DNA of 64,000 nt, taken from positions 243,368 to 307,367 of the forward strand of contig CAJQUW010014320.1 of assembly GCA_907163375.1 (NCBI GenBank), given 5' to 3'. Source of the DNA: Prostheceraeus crozeri. Taxonomy: Eukaryota; Platyhelminthes; Polycladida; Euryleptidae. Shown here piece by piece: positions 1 through 11,370 of this stretch. Both the position numbers and the translations under genes were made by a program. Numbering within the stretch: the first letter of the stretch is position 1; each line of letters begins with the position of its first letter. Under the pieces are notes generated by a model. It had not been told where the DNA came from. It searched no databases and saw only the letters and a list, made by a program, of their open reading frames with translations.

Positions 1-29
1 CCATCCCATGCCATCTTACTTTCTTGTAA

Positions 30-490
30 CTATGATGCGAGACTTGTGCATGCGTCGATAACGATAAATGACAACATTTCGCCGGCTTCTAAAATGGATG
101 ATTTCCTCATCCATTGTTTCACACTCTTTGAATAAGCTGACAGAAAATCAATTCGAATTGATTCACATGCGTTCTTTGAAAGCATCTGTTTGATAATAGA
201 ATAGATCGCTGAAAACAATGATCTACTTATATGATCTTCTCTTTCGGGTAAAGCGGCGAATATTTTCATGGACCTCATTGAATTTGTTGGATTCACAACG
301 AAGAACAATTTGCACTGTTCAAGGAACACGTGAATTTTGCCGTCACCCTCGTGTCAACGACCGTCAAGATGCAAGGATTCTTCTTAGTCAGGGATTGGAA
401 CTTTCCGCGGGGCCCAATAAATCTGCCGAATTTACTATTTATTGTTTCAATTTGGGATATATGAATTTCCTCCGGGGCCCCGTTACTCAA
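30..490 (-). pseudogene. KH-like coding remnant, minus strand
   Basis: Two overlapping minus-strand frames look coding. The upstream one (490-293) reads EEIHISQIETINSKFGRFIG and continues PRGKFQSLTKKN; the GRFIGPRG stretch resembles the GxxG loop of a KH nucleic-acid-binding domain. The downstream frame (329-30) continues with an ordinary globular-protein composition (AALPEREDHISRSLFSAIYS) and ends at a stop. The frames overlap by about 37 bases, so either there is a frameshift or this is an exon whose structure I misread. No splice pair clearly joins them. The KH call rests on one short motif. It could instead be an exon of a host gene lying off the left edge. No similar sequence is seen elsewhere in the window. 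Confidence 0.3.
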
Positions 491-2680
491 TTCTCATCCC
501 ATCTTAATGTACTACATTCACAAAACAATAAGATCAACTTGGAATTATATGATAACCTTACAGAAATAAATAAGTGTAATTCTGTCAGTCTTTTGTAGTG
601 AGTAAGTAGCAACAGCAATTTAAAATATGCAGCCACGACCCGGTTCACACTCTGATCACAACTATCTCCGTGCTCTTGTATGTTGTTGGTTTCTTGAACA
701 GAAAATCGTTTATAAAAACTGTCATAATACAATTTGCAGGGGTATCAGCAGTAATTATTTTCTTATTGATATCTCTGTGGTCTAATTCTTAAATGGTGTA
801 GTGGAAATTTCTAGCAATCCAAAATTCAGCACGTAATTTTGCTGCATGCTTTTATTTCAGTCACTGATTACTTCGATATTTTCGGATTCTGTCATCAAAT
901 CTCGATAAGGATTCATAACAAACTGCTACTAGTTGCAGTTTTTTTTAGTTTTTTAGATTTTTGTGATTGTTTGGACTTTGAAGGACATGAAGTTGTTTAA
1001 AATTTTATATTGTTGTTTCAAATTTTAAATTGTTACATTTGTTCGTTGATATTTTGCTGATTTTGCATCTAATAATACAGATTTTTAATATCACATGTGA
1101 TCAGAGTATTTTGATGTAGAATGACTTAGATAGCATTTATACTTAGGTTGAACAATTTAACTCGTCTTGCATTTCACTTCCGTAGCTAGGTCAATGCTAA
1201 AACGTTACTGGGAAAATAACTTGCAATTAAGGACTACTTAACCTAAGACGAATGTTTTCAGTGGACGATAGGTACTCGAAAAAATCGTATAAGTATCATA
1301 TAAGGACTGCATCCTGAAAAGAAAAAAGTCGATTGTATCGTGGTGAATACTTCATGGTGCACTATTCACTCAAGTCATTTAGTTCTCTCCATTTTAGAAG
1401 AAAAATAAGGGGCAAAAAAATCCCTAGCAAAAAAAGTGGCAAAAAAATCCAAAATTTTGGAGTGAGACCCCTGAATTTGATGATGTCTTAATAAATTTTG
1501 ATAACGACAGGAAGAATTTTCTGTCGAAGCGATTGTATAGACACAAATTTGTTTGCAGATGGTCTCTTGAAGTAATTCCCTCGAGGCGTATGAATTGCAC
1601 AAATTCTGCAAATGTATGAAAACCTTTCCAGAAAAGGCACGTAATAGATTCCAAATTGATGCATTCAAAAGATCTTCCTGTACATGCGAAAATAGGCTGC
1701 CACGTCATATTGAATACCCTGCAGTCGATAGTAATCTGTGCCTTTTGTGTGTCTCATTTAGCGTTTAGGATGTTGACAATGCTGAATTATTGTCCAGAGT
1801 GTTAAAAATGTTAAATGATGTTAGAGGATACAGAAATATATGGGACTAGCAATAATTAATGCAAACAGTTATTTGTTCTGTAAGCAATCTTTTCTTTCAT
1901 TGATGAAAATGTGGTAATAGAGCCATAAAGGCCCACACGGAAGCTCATGTTTTTATGGGTGCACAAGGTTTAGCAATGTACTGTTTACTTTCGGTCGACT
2001 TACAGGGGCTTCGTAGATATCCGAAAACCCGCGAGAGATTCTCATTCCTTTTCCATGTCCCCATTCTCACTCCATGTCCGGATCACTCTACAATTAACCT
2101 TGCGGTCCGGGCTGTTGCGCCTTCTGCTCGGTCCGAACCGACAGATCTCTCAATACAGTTTTTTTTATTTCGCTATGAAAAATGTTGTATTCGATTATAA
2201 CTGTATTAATATCATGTTGAAGTTTAGAGCATTAAGCCACAACTTAGTAGTTGTCACTAGCATTTATAGAAATCGAAAAATGTGGGCAATGTAATGATTG
2301 ACGGGTGGAAAATTCGTATAATTTCATGATTGAATGTTTAAAATCAATATTCGAAATTGCGACAGGAGTTAGCGACCAACATTATGCCACTTTGAAAGTA
2401 CAACTGAGTTGTACAAGTTGATGAATACGCATATTCCAAAAGATCTCCAATGTGTTGCTAAATTCCTTCAAAAGGATAAAGAGTTTACTACAATCTACTA
2501 AAGACAACACAAACTAAAGGACATGTAGAGGCAAATTTTAGTTTCTGATTTTTTTCCTCTCCTTCCTGATTACGACATTTTTGTTGTTGAAATTGACCGC
2601 ACGCCTGAAATGTGTGATGTCTTATGATGTTTAAATAGCAATGTTTCGAAATGCGGATGTTTCTTCCATGTTTTCCAATG
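491..2680. other. AT-rich DNA, no gene seen
   Basis: Only short frames without recognisable motifs occur on either strand. Around 1390-1460 a short A-rich phrase (gcaaaaaaatcc-like) recurs imperfectly. A short direct repeat of tacgactagg lies just outside, at about 2808-2825, inside the next element. I see no RNA gene and no transposon ends here. Confidence 0.5.
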
Positions 2681-2682
2681 TA

Positions 2683-3769
2683 CACTGGTGGCAAAATGTC
2701 TTGCCCTTCCCCCGCAAAATACCTGCTTTGATGGTTTTGCAGTCTCTCATCACTCCCATTTATATATTTTTGGATATTTGAGCGATTTTGCTTTAATCAA
2801 CGTGGGTACGACTAGGTACGACTAGGTGGGTACGTGTTGACAACTGGCTATTGTTCTTGTTGGTTTTTATTCTTTTCACAACAATTTTGTTAGCTTTTTT
2901 TATTAAGGGACTGCACAACTGTTCAGACGCTGACCTCCAAAGGATTACTGATTACTAGTGTCTATTTATATCCACTAAGGAATCACTTGTTAAGTGGCGT
3001 TGTGCGATCTTGTACACTCAAGGGTGAATTCTAGTCCGAATATTGCAATGTCATGGAACCCTGTGATGGTCCTCCCGGCACACCTTATGTCCTATAAAGC
3101 CTTAGTGCTTAACATTTGAAGATGATCATATGTATGATGGACCAGTAGAGGTTAAGTCCAGCCCCACCAAGAAGTGCCAAGTGAGTCAGCAAATTAACTA
3201 GTGTTGTCGTCTCCTCCAAACAGCTGGAGATGAAGTTCCTCTCCTGAACGCCTGTGCAGCAACCAGTGCTCATCCAGTACAGAGGTTAAAGTGCGATTCT
3301 TCGAACCAGAGAACCGCCTGAAATGCTCGATCGACCATTAGGATCTCTAGTCCGACTCATTCTCGTTTTCTTCACATTCTTAGTGAGCAGTGGCCTTAAT
3401 CTTGACTTGTGGGTGTTGTAGGACTACCCCATGCCGAGTACCATGAGTCACAACCTCCTTCGACCATGGATACCCCTGATGCTCCATGGAGACCATTAAC
3501 AAGAATGAAATTAGATTAGCGATGGATCAAATTGCCATGCAAAAGATGTGCGGCTGGTAGGATTGGTCGATGACCATCATCGCTTGGAGCTCTGTAGAGG
3601 CCTGCCGACGACTCTCTATGTCATCACTCGTTAGTCTTCGATCGCTCATCGCCTTAGAGCTGCTGGGACCTTTGGATAATATCCCATTTCTTTGATGGGC
3701 AAAGAATCTGGAGAAATCTCAAAATATCAGTTGAAAAATGGGCATAGTCAAGACTTTATGCCACCAGTG
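2683..3769 (-). mobile_element. Tc1-like DNA transposon relic
   Basis: The ends form an inverted repeat: CACTGGTGGCAAAATGTCTTG at the left and the complement of CACTGGTGGCATAAAGTCTTG at the right. Each end abuts a TA dinucleotide (2681-2682 and 3770-3771), the target duplication expected of Tc1/mariner elements. At 1.09 kb it is shorter than a complete Tc1 (about 1.6 kb). The inside is more GC-rich than its surroundings and reads best on the minus strand as a badly decayed protein with several stops. I cannot place the DDE triad. The terminal repeats and TA sites are seen directly; the Tc1 call is inferred from them and from the size. Confidence 0.6.
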
Positions 3770-3771
3770 TA

Positions 3772-6260
3772 TTTGGATACTTATTCGCTCACTGATCATC
3801 ATGATTGCGAAGCAATAAATACACGATAATTATATTATTTTTCAGAAGTCAATGAAAACCCGTGACCTTCACTCAGCTTCATCGAAGAATAAGGAAACAC
3901 CACACATGTTACCTATTTTCAAAGAACACAAAATGCCTCCTAAAGCGGTTGGATACTAATTAGGCTAAGATGTCGCGTAAGAAATTACTGCTGGGTAAGT
4001 TCGACTTATTTACTTTTTTTGAAAGATTGCGCTGTATGCCGACATGTATTTCAGTAGAAGTGATTATACCGTAATTCCCTTATTCTTGATTGTCGGGAAA
4101 ATGTCTTTATTTGGTTACTAAATATCCTACCTTCAATTGAAATAAGAAGAAAATGTATTTTTTATGAAATAATAGCTCATAATAGCTTATTGGTTGGACG
4201 AAACTTTTCGCCTTAGCTTGTTCACAAAATAGGTGTCTGTCGTAATCATCTCCGATCATGAAACGAAAAATTTCGACTGATTGAACTTGTTTTGAATTAT
4301 AAGTTTTATTTGTAAGGTTCTCATATTCATATTTTTTGAAATGACTAGATGAAGTAATAGTTTATTGAATATTTGCTTCCTTTGGAGACATTTAAATATA
4401 CAACCATTGACAACTAGTTTAATACAAATAGGATGAAATCTGAGGGACATAAGGAATGCTGTAATTGGACAAAAGATTATTCCAAGTATATGGAAAATGT
4501 CCTACGGTTGAAAAGGATATGCGATCAAAGCCACAATTATCCGAGAAGTAGCCTATATATTTTTTTAAAAAAAAGGGAAGTTAAATGATCATCACAATAT
4601 TTCGAATGTCCACTGCATTCATTCTCAAATGAGCTCAAACAGGCTAGCCAGTTGGTCTCTAATTGGTTTGAATCTGATGATCAACAGCACACACATTTTG
4701 CTCGAAGTCTCCGTCTTCTTCGCTTTTTTCCTCTATCGCTATATTCCATCATAAAGCAACTCCTTTTATGGTTAATTAAAATGACTTCGGTATAAATTAA
4801 GTCAATACTTGCCGGAATCGCTTTCAGCGATTTGTAAGGAACTGGAGAAACCAAGAAAACCCCGAAAATTGCCACGTTGAATAAGCTGAGGTTGAGGCGT
4901 GATTGCTGTGCATGCGAATTCGGAATAATTTGTGATAATACAAAAAAGTTCTTATCAGCTGATTAATAATAGTAGCTTGTCCACATTAAGGTCAAAGTAC
5001 GTTAACACGGTGATGGAATTATGGATAATGCTAAGAACTTAGATAATTTTTTTTGTCATTTCTTTGAGATCGATGCTCAGTGGAATTAAAATAGCAACAG
5101 CAGCAACAAGCTTGATGATGTACATATTAGCAGATTGTTGATTGACCAGACTTGATGGAATGGAGTCGGAGAAAGTTATACAAAGTGGATGAAATGTGAC
5201 TTAAACATTGATGAGTTTATTGTCATGCAGATTTCGGAAACATAATCCCGTCAATATTTCACAGGTGAAGAATTGTTCGCTGAATTAAATGAAATTTGAA
5301 CACAATGCTTTGTAATTGAACTACTGGTTTCCATTCTTCTCTCCTCAATACACGCACAACTGGATCTCGAGATAATGTCAAAGCTACATATTCAAGAAGC
5401 GGAGCTCCCTCAGAGGATCGTCGTGCACCAAATTATTTCGCCTATGAAAGCAAGTCTCAAGAGTTCTTAAATTAAAGAGTAAAATAAGATTTCGTAATGT
5501 ATTTTATCATATTCAAGCTTTCGAGGTATGTCTATTGAAAAGCTCTGCCTTTTATGTTTCAGAGTTGTTGGAGAAATCTTCACGGCCGTCTCGATCGGAT
5601 CCTCACTCAAGCAGACATGGGAAAGTGAAATTTTCGGAATTGATCGACAAGCGTTGAAAATTTTGGTGTACTATCGAACGTTGCTGTGTGTTTGGCAATG
5701 TTGAATGTTTGTGCTTTTTTACTGGGAAAATTAGAGATTTTACAAATGCAGGTGCAATATTGACGTTCATTAAGTGTTCCAGTTTTTTTTCAAAAATTGG
5801 GTATTGAAATGTTAAACAAACAGCTGGATTATGGATGTGATTCATCAACTAAGTGACAGAATGCTAACGAACTCAAGAAAGTCTCATTGTTTTGATTTGT
5901 ACGAAGACATGTCGTATTTTGTTGTACTGTGCCAGCTAGCGCGTTGGATTTTAAAATCCTCTAGAATCTGACATATTCGAGCACTTTCCTGTTCGTTTCA
6001 ACACGATGCAGCCGTGGGTATAGGATTTATACTAAATCCCTATGCCATGAATGTCGCGAATCATTTTGTCAAAATTGTGAGCCGATTGCAGCTGTAGATA
6101 TTTCATCTGAATTATTGATATTAAATGATTTCTTAGAATATTTCATCGGTCATCTTGTTCCATTTATGAGCCAATAGCAACTGCTAAATATTTCAGTAAA
6201 AGCAACGAGGATTCTTCGACGGAAGTTGGGGGGGGGGGAAGTCGTGACGCTAAGCCATCA
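3772..6260. other. AT-rich DNA, no gene seen
   Basis: No convincing coding sequence. A tRNA-like stretch near 5930-5990 does not fold into a complete cloverleaf. A run of ten G residues lies near 6228. Short frames at 4256-4450, 4681-4875 and 5603-5848 carry no motif and are probably chance. Confidence 0.5.
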
Positions 6261-6281
6261 TTTTTTTCAGTCCATGCACTC

Positions 6282-6760
6282 GCCCCGCACAACCGTCCAA
6301 TATGGCAGTCAAGTTTCTACGGGCCCTTCTTCGAGGAGACAGTAGCCAAGGAGCGCTACCTACCGATGCTGCAAGGGAAGTTCTGGTCTCAGATTCAAGC
6401 GGACGACGTTGCGCCAGCACACTAGAGCATTTCGGTGCGCAATGAGCTGAACGAGATGATGCCGCAGCAATGCATTGGACGTGGTTCTAACATACCCTGG
6501 CCTCCGCGCTCACCAGACCTTGCTCACTGCGACTCAATCAAGCTTAATCAAGTCGCGCCCCCGTTCTGCTACTGAACTGAAGGAAGGAATCATTGCGGCC
6601 TTTCAGGAAGTGACAGCAGAGATGTGCCAACAGACAGTTCTCGCATATTGTGAATGTCTTCATCAACTCACTGAGAACGGTGGGGCAATGTTGAAGTACA
6701 CAGAGAACATTTGCAGACTTGGATATTGTAATACTATTTAATATTTTTGGAACAATGAAA
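6282..6760 (+). pseudogene. IS630/mariner-like transposase relic (C-terminal half)
   Basis: Plus-strand reading gives YGPFFEETVAKERYLPMLQ, then FWSQIQADDVAPAH, then GRGSNIPWPPRSPDLAHCD, and in another frame TELKEGIIAAFQEVTAEMCQ. This order matches the arthropod mariner/IS630 transposase family, whose catalytic half reads FFEETV, a short QQDGAPAH-type motif, then WPPRSPDL. Here the few residues carrying the second catalytic Asp are missing before APAH. There is an in-frame stop just after APAH and at least one frameshift before the TELKEG block. The first third of the protein is absent and no terminal repeats are apparent. It is a dead, old copy. Confidence 0.8.
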
Positions 6761-8375
6761 TCGTTTTTTCTGACTTGGATTTTAGATCGGAATATTGAAC
6801 CAAGTTAGTTACTTGAACCACATACATTTGTAGTACATGTCTATGTAATTACATTATATAATTATATATTATATAATTATCATAACGATTATTATTTCTA
6901 TTTTTTGTAACGCAAGGGTGTTTAGATAGAATCCTATATACGCAGATACATTATGTTGAAATTACTAGGAAATTGCTCGAACATCGTAGATTTTAGCGGA
7001 GTTTAAAATCCGGCTCGTTAGCTGGAGCATCAATAATGAATCGTTAAAATAACGATTGATTATTCAAATATTCTCAATGTCTGTTCTTTTGAATTTTTGA
7101 AATAATAGACAATATGCTAACACGTTAATTTGTTTTTTTTGTAATCTAACATGTATGGATTTGTCTGCAGCTCATTGCAGCTATTCAATTTTCGGATCGC
7201 GAGTCACCAGTCAGATAACTATATCCGAGGAAACGCCTTCTGAGCTGGCACAATGTCAGATATTTTAAATGGGCTTTTAGTCAACCTGCTTTTACACATA
7301 TTTATTTTCAAATGTTGGCGCTGTTTTATCAATTTTTGTCATTTTTGTCCATTCAGAATTTGCTCATTTTCATCATGAAATGTCATATCAAATGGATGCT
7401 TGTAGCCTAACTGTTAGTTATATAACAAGCATTATTGTTAAATGCGATGAAATGGCTGATTGACTCAAAAGTTGTGGTCGACTTGTGCAATCAAGATAAT
7501 CGTGATTGGTGATGATGTTCTAAGTTGTTCTAATAGAAGAAATTGAGAAGCACGTTTCTTAAAAAATGATGGACTGCGAATGAAATGAAGAGCTGACGTC
7601 GAAACTTTGTCACAGCATGTGACTGACTCGATCAAGAAAATTTTCCTCACGAAAATATGATAGAATTATTTCCAATTTTTGGATTAGAATGAAGGCATGA
7701 TGCAATCTGTTTTCCTTGTGCTTCATCGCCGAACAAACAAAAAGCAAGAAACCTGAAATGCTAGCTACTAATTTATTGGTTCAGTCCTAAAAATTCTACT
7801 GAATGATTTCGAACTTTTGAAATGAAGAATCACCTTCGAAGATATCCAGTTACAATTTTCGTAAATATTATGTGACAAACGAACATTCTTTGGACGATCA
7901 TGAACATGCAGAGGGTAATGAAGTTTGTGTGCACTACGGGATACTTCGTCTCTTTGAATTTACAAAGCATGATGGTTTCGAGAGTGAATTTGCAATTATG
8001 GATGGCCACTGCTGTCATGTTTGATATGTAATTGATGTTATTTTTGGAAATTTCTATTGAATAAAGCGCTTCTTTTGTCTCAGAAATTTATGAATATGAA
8101 GCATGACTGATAATTGTAAATTACTGAGAAAATGTTTGCGCCAAATGTCACCTCAACTGATTTTTTTAAGATTAGCTATCATATTTTGATAGTTGATATT
8201 TTTTTTGCATGTAGGGACCTTCGCACATTTGAATGAAATCCGGCAGATATGCAGTGCTATGTAAAAGTTTCAGGTGCGACCTCGTTCCCTTCACAACTTC
8301 GTGACAGGTCGTGGACTACTTATTGCTCTCCCTACAAACTCAACGAGATCGCAGAGCAAATCTATAATTACTTCT
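6761..8375. other. AT-rich DNA, no gene seen
   Basis: Very AT-rich, with an imperfect (TATAAT)-type palindromic run near 6850-6885. The small minus-strand frames at 7465-7650 and 7830-8018 have no motif I recognise. Confidence 0.5.
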
Positions 8376-8474
8376 GTATAATATAGTCAATTGCTTTCGG
8401 CAAACGTTTGCCGAATGATAAACATCGTCTGATACAGTTGGAGAGTTTTCCGAAAACAATTGACTATATTATAC
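8376..8474. repeat. Short palindromic (hairpin) repeat
   Basis: A 99-bp inverted repeat. The left arm begins gtataatatagtcaattg and the right arm ends caattgactatattatac, with about 25 bp of near-perfect pairing (including TTTCGG against CCGAAA) around a 50-bp centre. It is probably a very small non-autonomous DNA element or its remnant. No target duplication is obvious. Confidence 0.6.
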
Positions 8475-8484
8475 TGTTCACCCC

Positions 8485-8985
8485 AACTGCAATTATCATG
8501 CATCCTCTGATTTGTGGCTACTTCTGATTCGCCTGAAAAATGTCTTCCGCACCAAGTCAAGTAAAGTAGACGATCTATTATTTTTGATATAAATGTACCT
8601 CAAGTCATTGGTCTTGCACCGGTTCCTAATGTCAATAATGCATTAACTGTGGAATGCAAGTAGAAACGTTTTTCTGAAACTGAAGAATGTATAATTGATT
8701 TTTTGTCAATATCATGCCTGAGTATATTGAAAAAATAGAAAATATTATGTTGATATTATTTAGAAAGAGTGATTGATAATCAAATGCTACTGAATGAAAG
8801 CGAAAGACCACGCTTTTTCATATCTGCTGGGAACTTGCAATGCTTTGAGCGATGCTGCTTAACCTGAGTGACCGAAGACATTTTCAGTTCGGTTGATGTT
8901 ATAATAAATGCAAATACTGATGTCCAGAAAGTCCTTGGAAAAGTGCATGTCGCTAAATGAGTTGATGATTCATTGTAATTCAATA
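8485..8985. other. AT-rich DNA, no gene seen
   Basis: Flank between the hairpin repeat and the mariner element. A minus-strand frame at 8780-8983 has no recognisable motif. Confidence 0.5.
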
Positions 8986-8987
8986 TA

Positions 8988-9126
8988 CGTGGTGTGATCC
9001 AAAATGTCCCGGGCTAACCTACTTGCAGATAACCTGTGATAACGAATACTACTTCAGATGTAAATTTAGGTCTTTAAGGCATGAGAAATATGGTCGCCGA
9101 AATTTTTCCGGTCAGTTTTCTATTTT
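8988..9126 (+). repeat. Mariner left terminal inverted repeat
   Basis: Runs from CGTGGTGTGATCC through ccggtcagttttctattt. It pairs with the right repeat with one visible difference (G here, A in the complement of the right end, about 27 bases in). Confidence 0.9.
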
Positions 9127-9372
9127 TAAAAAATATTTTTACATTTTAACATGAATTTCTGTATTTTCTGAATTGATCGAGATCCGATTTGTCTTATTGT
9201 TATAGTTAGATTGATTTTGATTTGTACCTTATTTGACGGATATCTTTGCCATGAATATTGCACGTCTTTTGTTAATTGCTTCATGTGTTACGATATCAAT
9301 CAGTGAAGTTCATTCAGCACGCATTCATTAAGAAATCCGTGTCAACGATGGTTCTTTGTTCTATCAGTTTTC

Positions 9373-10428
9373 ATGATGGATGTGACAAGCGTGTCTTCAG
9401 TCGAATATCGCAGTGTGATACGATACCTCCTGATCCGCGGCTTCGCTAATGGTGACATTCTAAAGGAATTAAGCCTGGCATATGGAAGCAAAGCTCCATC
9501 GAGAACTACTGCTTATTTCTGGATAAGCGAATTTAAACGCGGAAGACAATCTGTGGAGCAAGATTTTTCAACTGTTGGTCGGCCGCAGGAGATTCCGGAA
9601 GAGAAATCGAGTCAGTGCGATGAAGTGATTACAGCACACAGAAGGATAACCATCCGTGAGTTGTCAAGAGAGTTGCGAATCAGTTATCACTCCTGTCATG
9701 ACATCATCGAAAGACTTGGATATCGCAAACTGGCATCACGTTTCGTACCGAAGTTTCTGTCACCTGAAATGAAGGAGAACAGACTTCTGGCGGCACAGTC
9801 AAATTTGGATCTCCTCGAAATGCACGGAGATCAGTTTCTGAACTGCATCCTTACAGAGGATGAAACACCTTTAAGTTTGTATCTGCCTCAAAGTAAGCGA
9901 GAATCTGCAGAGTGGCGAAAATCAGGCGAGTCTGCCCCTTTGAAAATGCGATCCGGAACATCACATCGCCGGTCGTTGATGCTGACGGTCTTTTGGAACG
10001 CTTCGGGAATCCAACTGGTTGACTTTGCGGATAAAGGAGTAAGAATCAATAGCGAATATTATTCCAATCTGTTATCTGAAGCGAGGAAGAAAATAAGAAA
10101 GCCACGAAACATTCCCCTCTACTTGCTTCATGACAATGCTCCGATTCACACCTCGCAGGAGACAACCAATGCCTTAACGAGAAACGGATTTCAACTATTG
10201 AGCCATCCTCCTTATTCACCTGACTTGGCCCCAAGTGACTTCTATCTGTTTAGATTCCTCAAAAAGCATCTTCGTGGACACCATTTTGAATCGCCAGTTG
10301 AACTGCGGGATGCAGTTACTGAGTTTTTTGATTCTTTGACACCGGAATTTTTTCATAAAGCTTTTTGTGAATTGAGACTTCGTTGGCAAAAAGTGACGAA
10401 TGCTAACGGCTCATACATTGAAAAGTAA
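9373..10428 (+). CDS. Mariner transposase (DD34D), complete
   Basis: A 351-residue frame, close to the normal mariner length of about 345-350. The N-terminal third (residues about 10-115) holds two helix-turn-helix regions that bind the terminal repeats, joined by the conserved linker motif VGRPQE near residue 67. RFVPKFLSPEMKENR corresponds to the family WVPHEL region. The catalytic triad is present: Asp in LTEDET (about residue 162), Asp in LHDNAPIH (about 253) and Asp in SPDLAPSDFY (about 288). Exactly 34 residues separate the last two, the mariner signature. The frame opens with two adjacent ATG codons; I take the first. No stop or frameshift is visible. The enzyme would act in the nucleus, cutting at TA sites. 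No other gene shares the element. Confidence 0.9.
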   Translation: MMDVTSVSSVEYRSVIRYLLIRGFANGDILKELSLAYGSKAPSRTTAYFWISEFKRGRQSVEQDFSTVGRPQEIPEEKSSQCDEVITAHRRITIRELSRELRISYHSCHDIIERLGYRKLASRFVPKFLSPEMKENRLLAAQSNLDLLEMHGDQFLNCILTEDETPLSLYLPQSKRESAEWRKSGESAPLKMRSGTSHRRSLMLTVFWNASGIQLVDFADKGVRINSEYYSNLLSEARKKIRKPRNIPLYLLHDNAPIHTSQETTNALTRNGFQLLSHPPYSPDLAPSDFYLFRFLKKHLRGHHFESPVELRDAVTEFFDSLTPEFFHKAFCELRLRWQKVTNANGSYIEK

Positions 10429-10586
10429 ACTGTTTTCTGGAACAAAACATTTGTTTTTCCGTTAATTATTAGTCAGGTTATTAGTGATAGCTTAACTGTC
10501 AAGTTAATCTAAATATATTAATTCTAAATCGCTAGAATTTATAGGAAAATCTTGAAATTCAGACAAAAATGTTTGAAAATTTTGAA

Positions 10587-10725
10587 GAAATAGAAAACTG
10601 ACCGGAAAAATTTCGGCGACCATATTTCTCATGCCTTAAAGACCTAAATTTACATCTGAAGTAGTATTCGTTATCACAGGTTATCTGCAAGTAGGTTAGT
10701 CCGGGACATTTTGGATCACACCACG
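10587..10725 (-). repeat. Mariner right terminal inverted repeat
   Basis: Complement of the left repeat. It ends GGATCACACCACG and is followed at once by TA. Confidence 0.9.
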
Positions 10726-10890
10726 TAATTACCTTACACACGCGTCTGTTAACGTGAGAGAAGCCCGATTATCGGTTCACTTATTGCGATTCAGAATTAG
10801 AGCGCTTTTTAAATCACATAAAAACCAATGATGCGAGGAGAAAGTACATTCCGTCTACAGTACAATGTCTAGACTATTTAAAAGTAAGCG

Positions 10891-11084
10891 AATGCCAAGT
10901 TAAGTTATATTATGTTATAAATTCATTCCAATTAATTTCTGTCTTCTTCACAAAGCTATTTTCAGGGAACTTAAATATTTAAGTTAATTCTTCATAGCAT
11001 TAAATAGTTAAATTCCCTGAAGATGGCTTCGTTAAGAAGACAGAAATTAATTTGTTATAAACTAATATGAGTTAACTTGGCATT
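10891..11084. repeat. Palindromic MITE
   Basis: Ends are aatgccaagttaa and ttaacttggcatt. Inner arms aatttctgtcttcttcac and gaagacagaaatt also pair, and an inner hairpin joins cagggaactta to ttaaattccctg. The whole 194 bp can fold on itself. A related fragment (taatgccaactaatttctgt, then cttcttcacgaagc) occurs at 18117-18150, so the family has at least two members here. No coding capacity. Confidence 0.7.
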
Positions 11085-11370
11085 CCCTTTTGAGTTATTT
11101 GTAAAGAGCCAAAGTATTTTTCACAATTTCAAGACTTTTATAAATAATTGAGCAGAAAATCAACACATTTTCGAACGTAATTCTGTTGCAGAAGTTCTGG
11201 TTCAATTTAAGTAATTTTATATCATTTGAAGCTTTCTGCTACATGGATTATTTTAGCAAAATTTTTAATTTCTTATTTTGTCAGTTGTGATCAGAGGGTT
11301 CAACAAAATAGAATTAAATGTTTTCTGTGACGCAGGAGTATAATGATGATCATGTATGAAGACAATTCAT

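Larger units (their letters stand above)
8988..10725 (+). mobile_element. Full-length mariner transposon with long inverted repeats
   Basis: The element is 1738 bp and is bounded by TA on both sides (8986-8987 and 10726-10727). Its ends are inverted repeats of about 139 bp (8988-9126 and 10587-10725), beginning CGTGGTGTGATCC, and I found only one mismatch between them in the stretch compared. One open transposase gene lies inside. Known mariners are usually about 1.3 kb with repeats near 30 bp, so both the length and the repeats are unusual. Matched ends, an open gene and an intact TA duplication suggest a young copy. Whether it is mobile cannot be judged from sequence alone. Confidence 0.9.

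Noticed and set aside
5930-5995. tRNA-like stretch around tggattttaaaatcc
   Set aside because: An anticodon-like stem-loop is visible, but the D arm, T arm and acceptor stem do not form; no full cloverleaf.
6850-6890. TATAAT-type palindromic run
   Set aside because: Simple AT-rich sequence; not a promoter or origin that can be supported in animal DNA.
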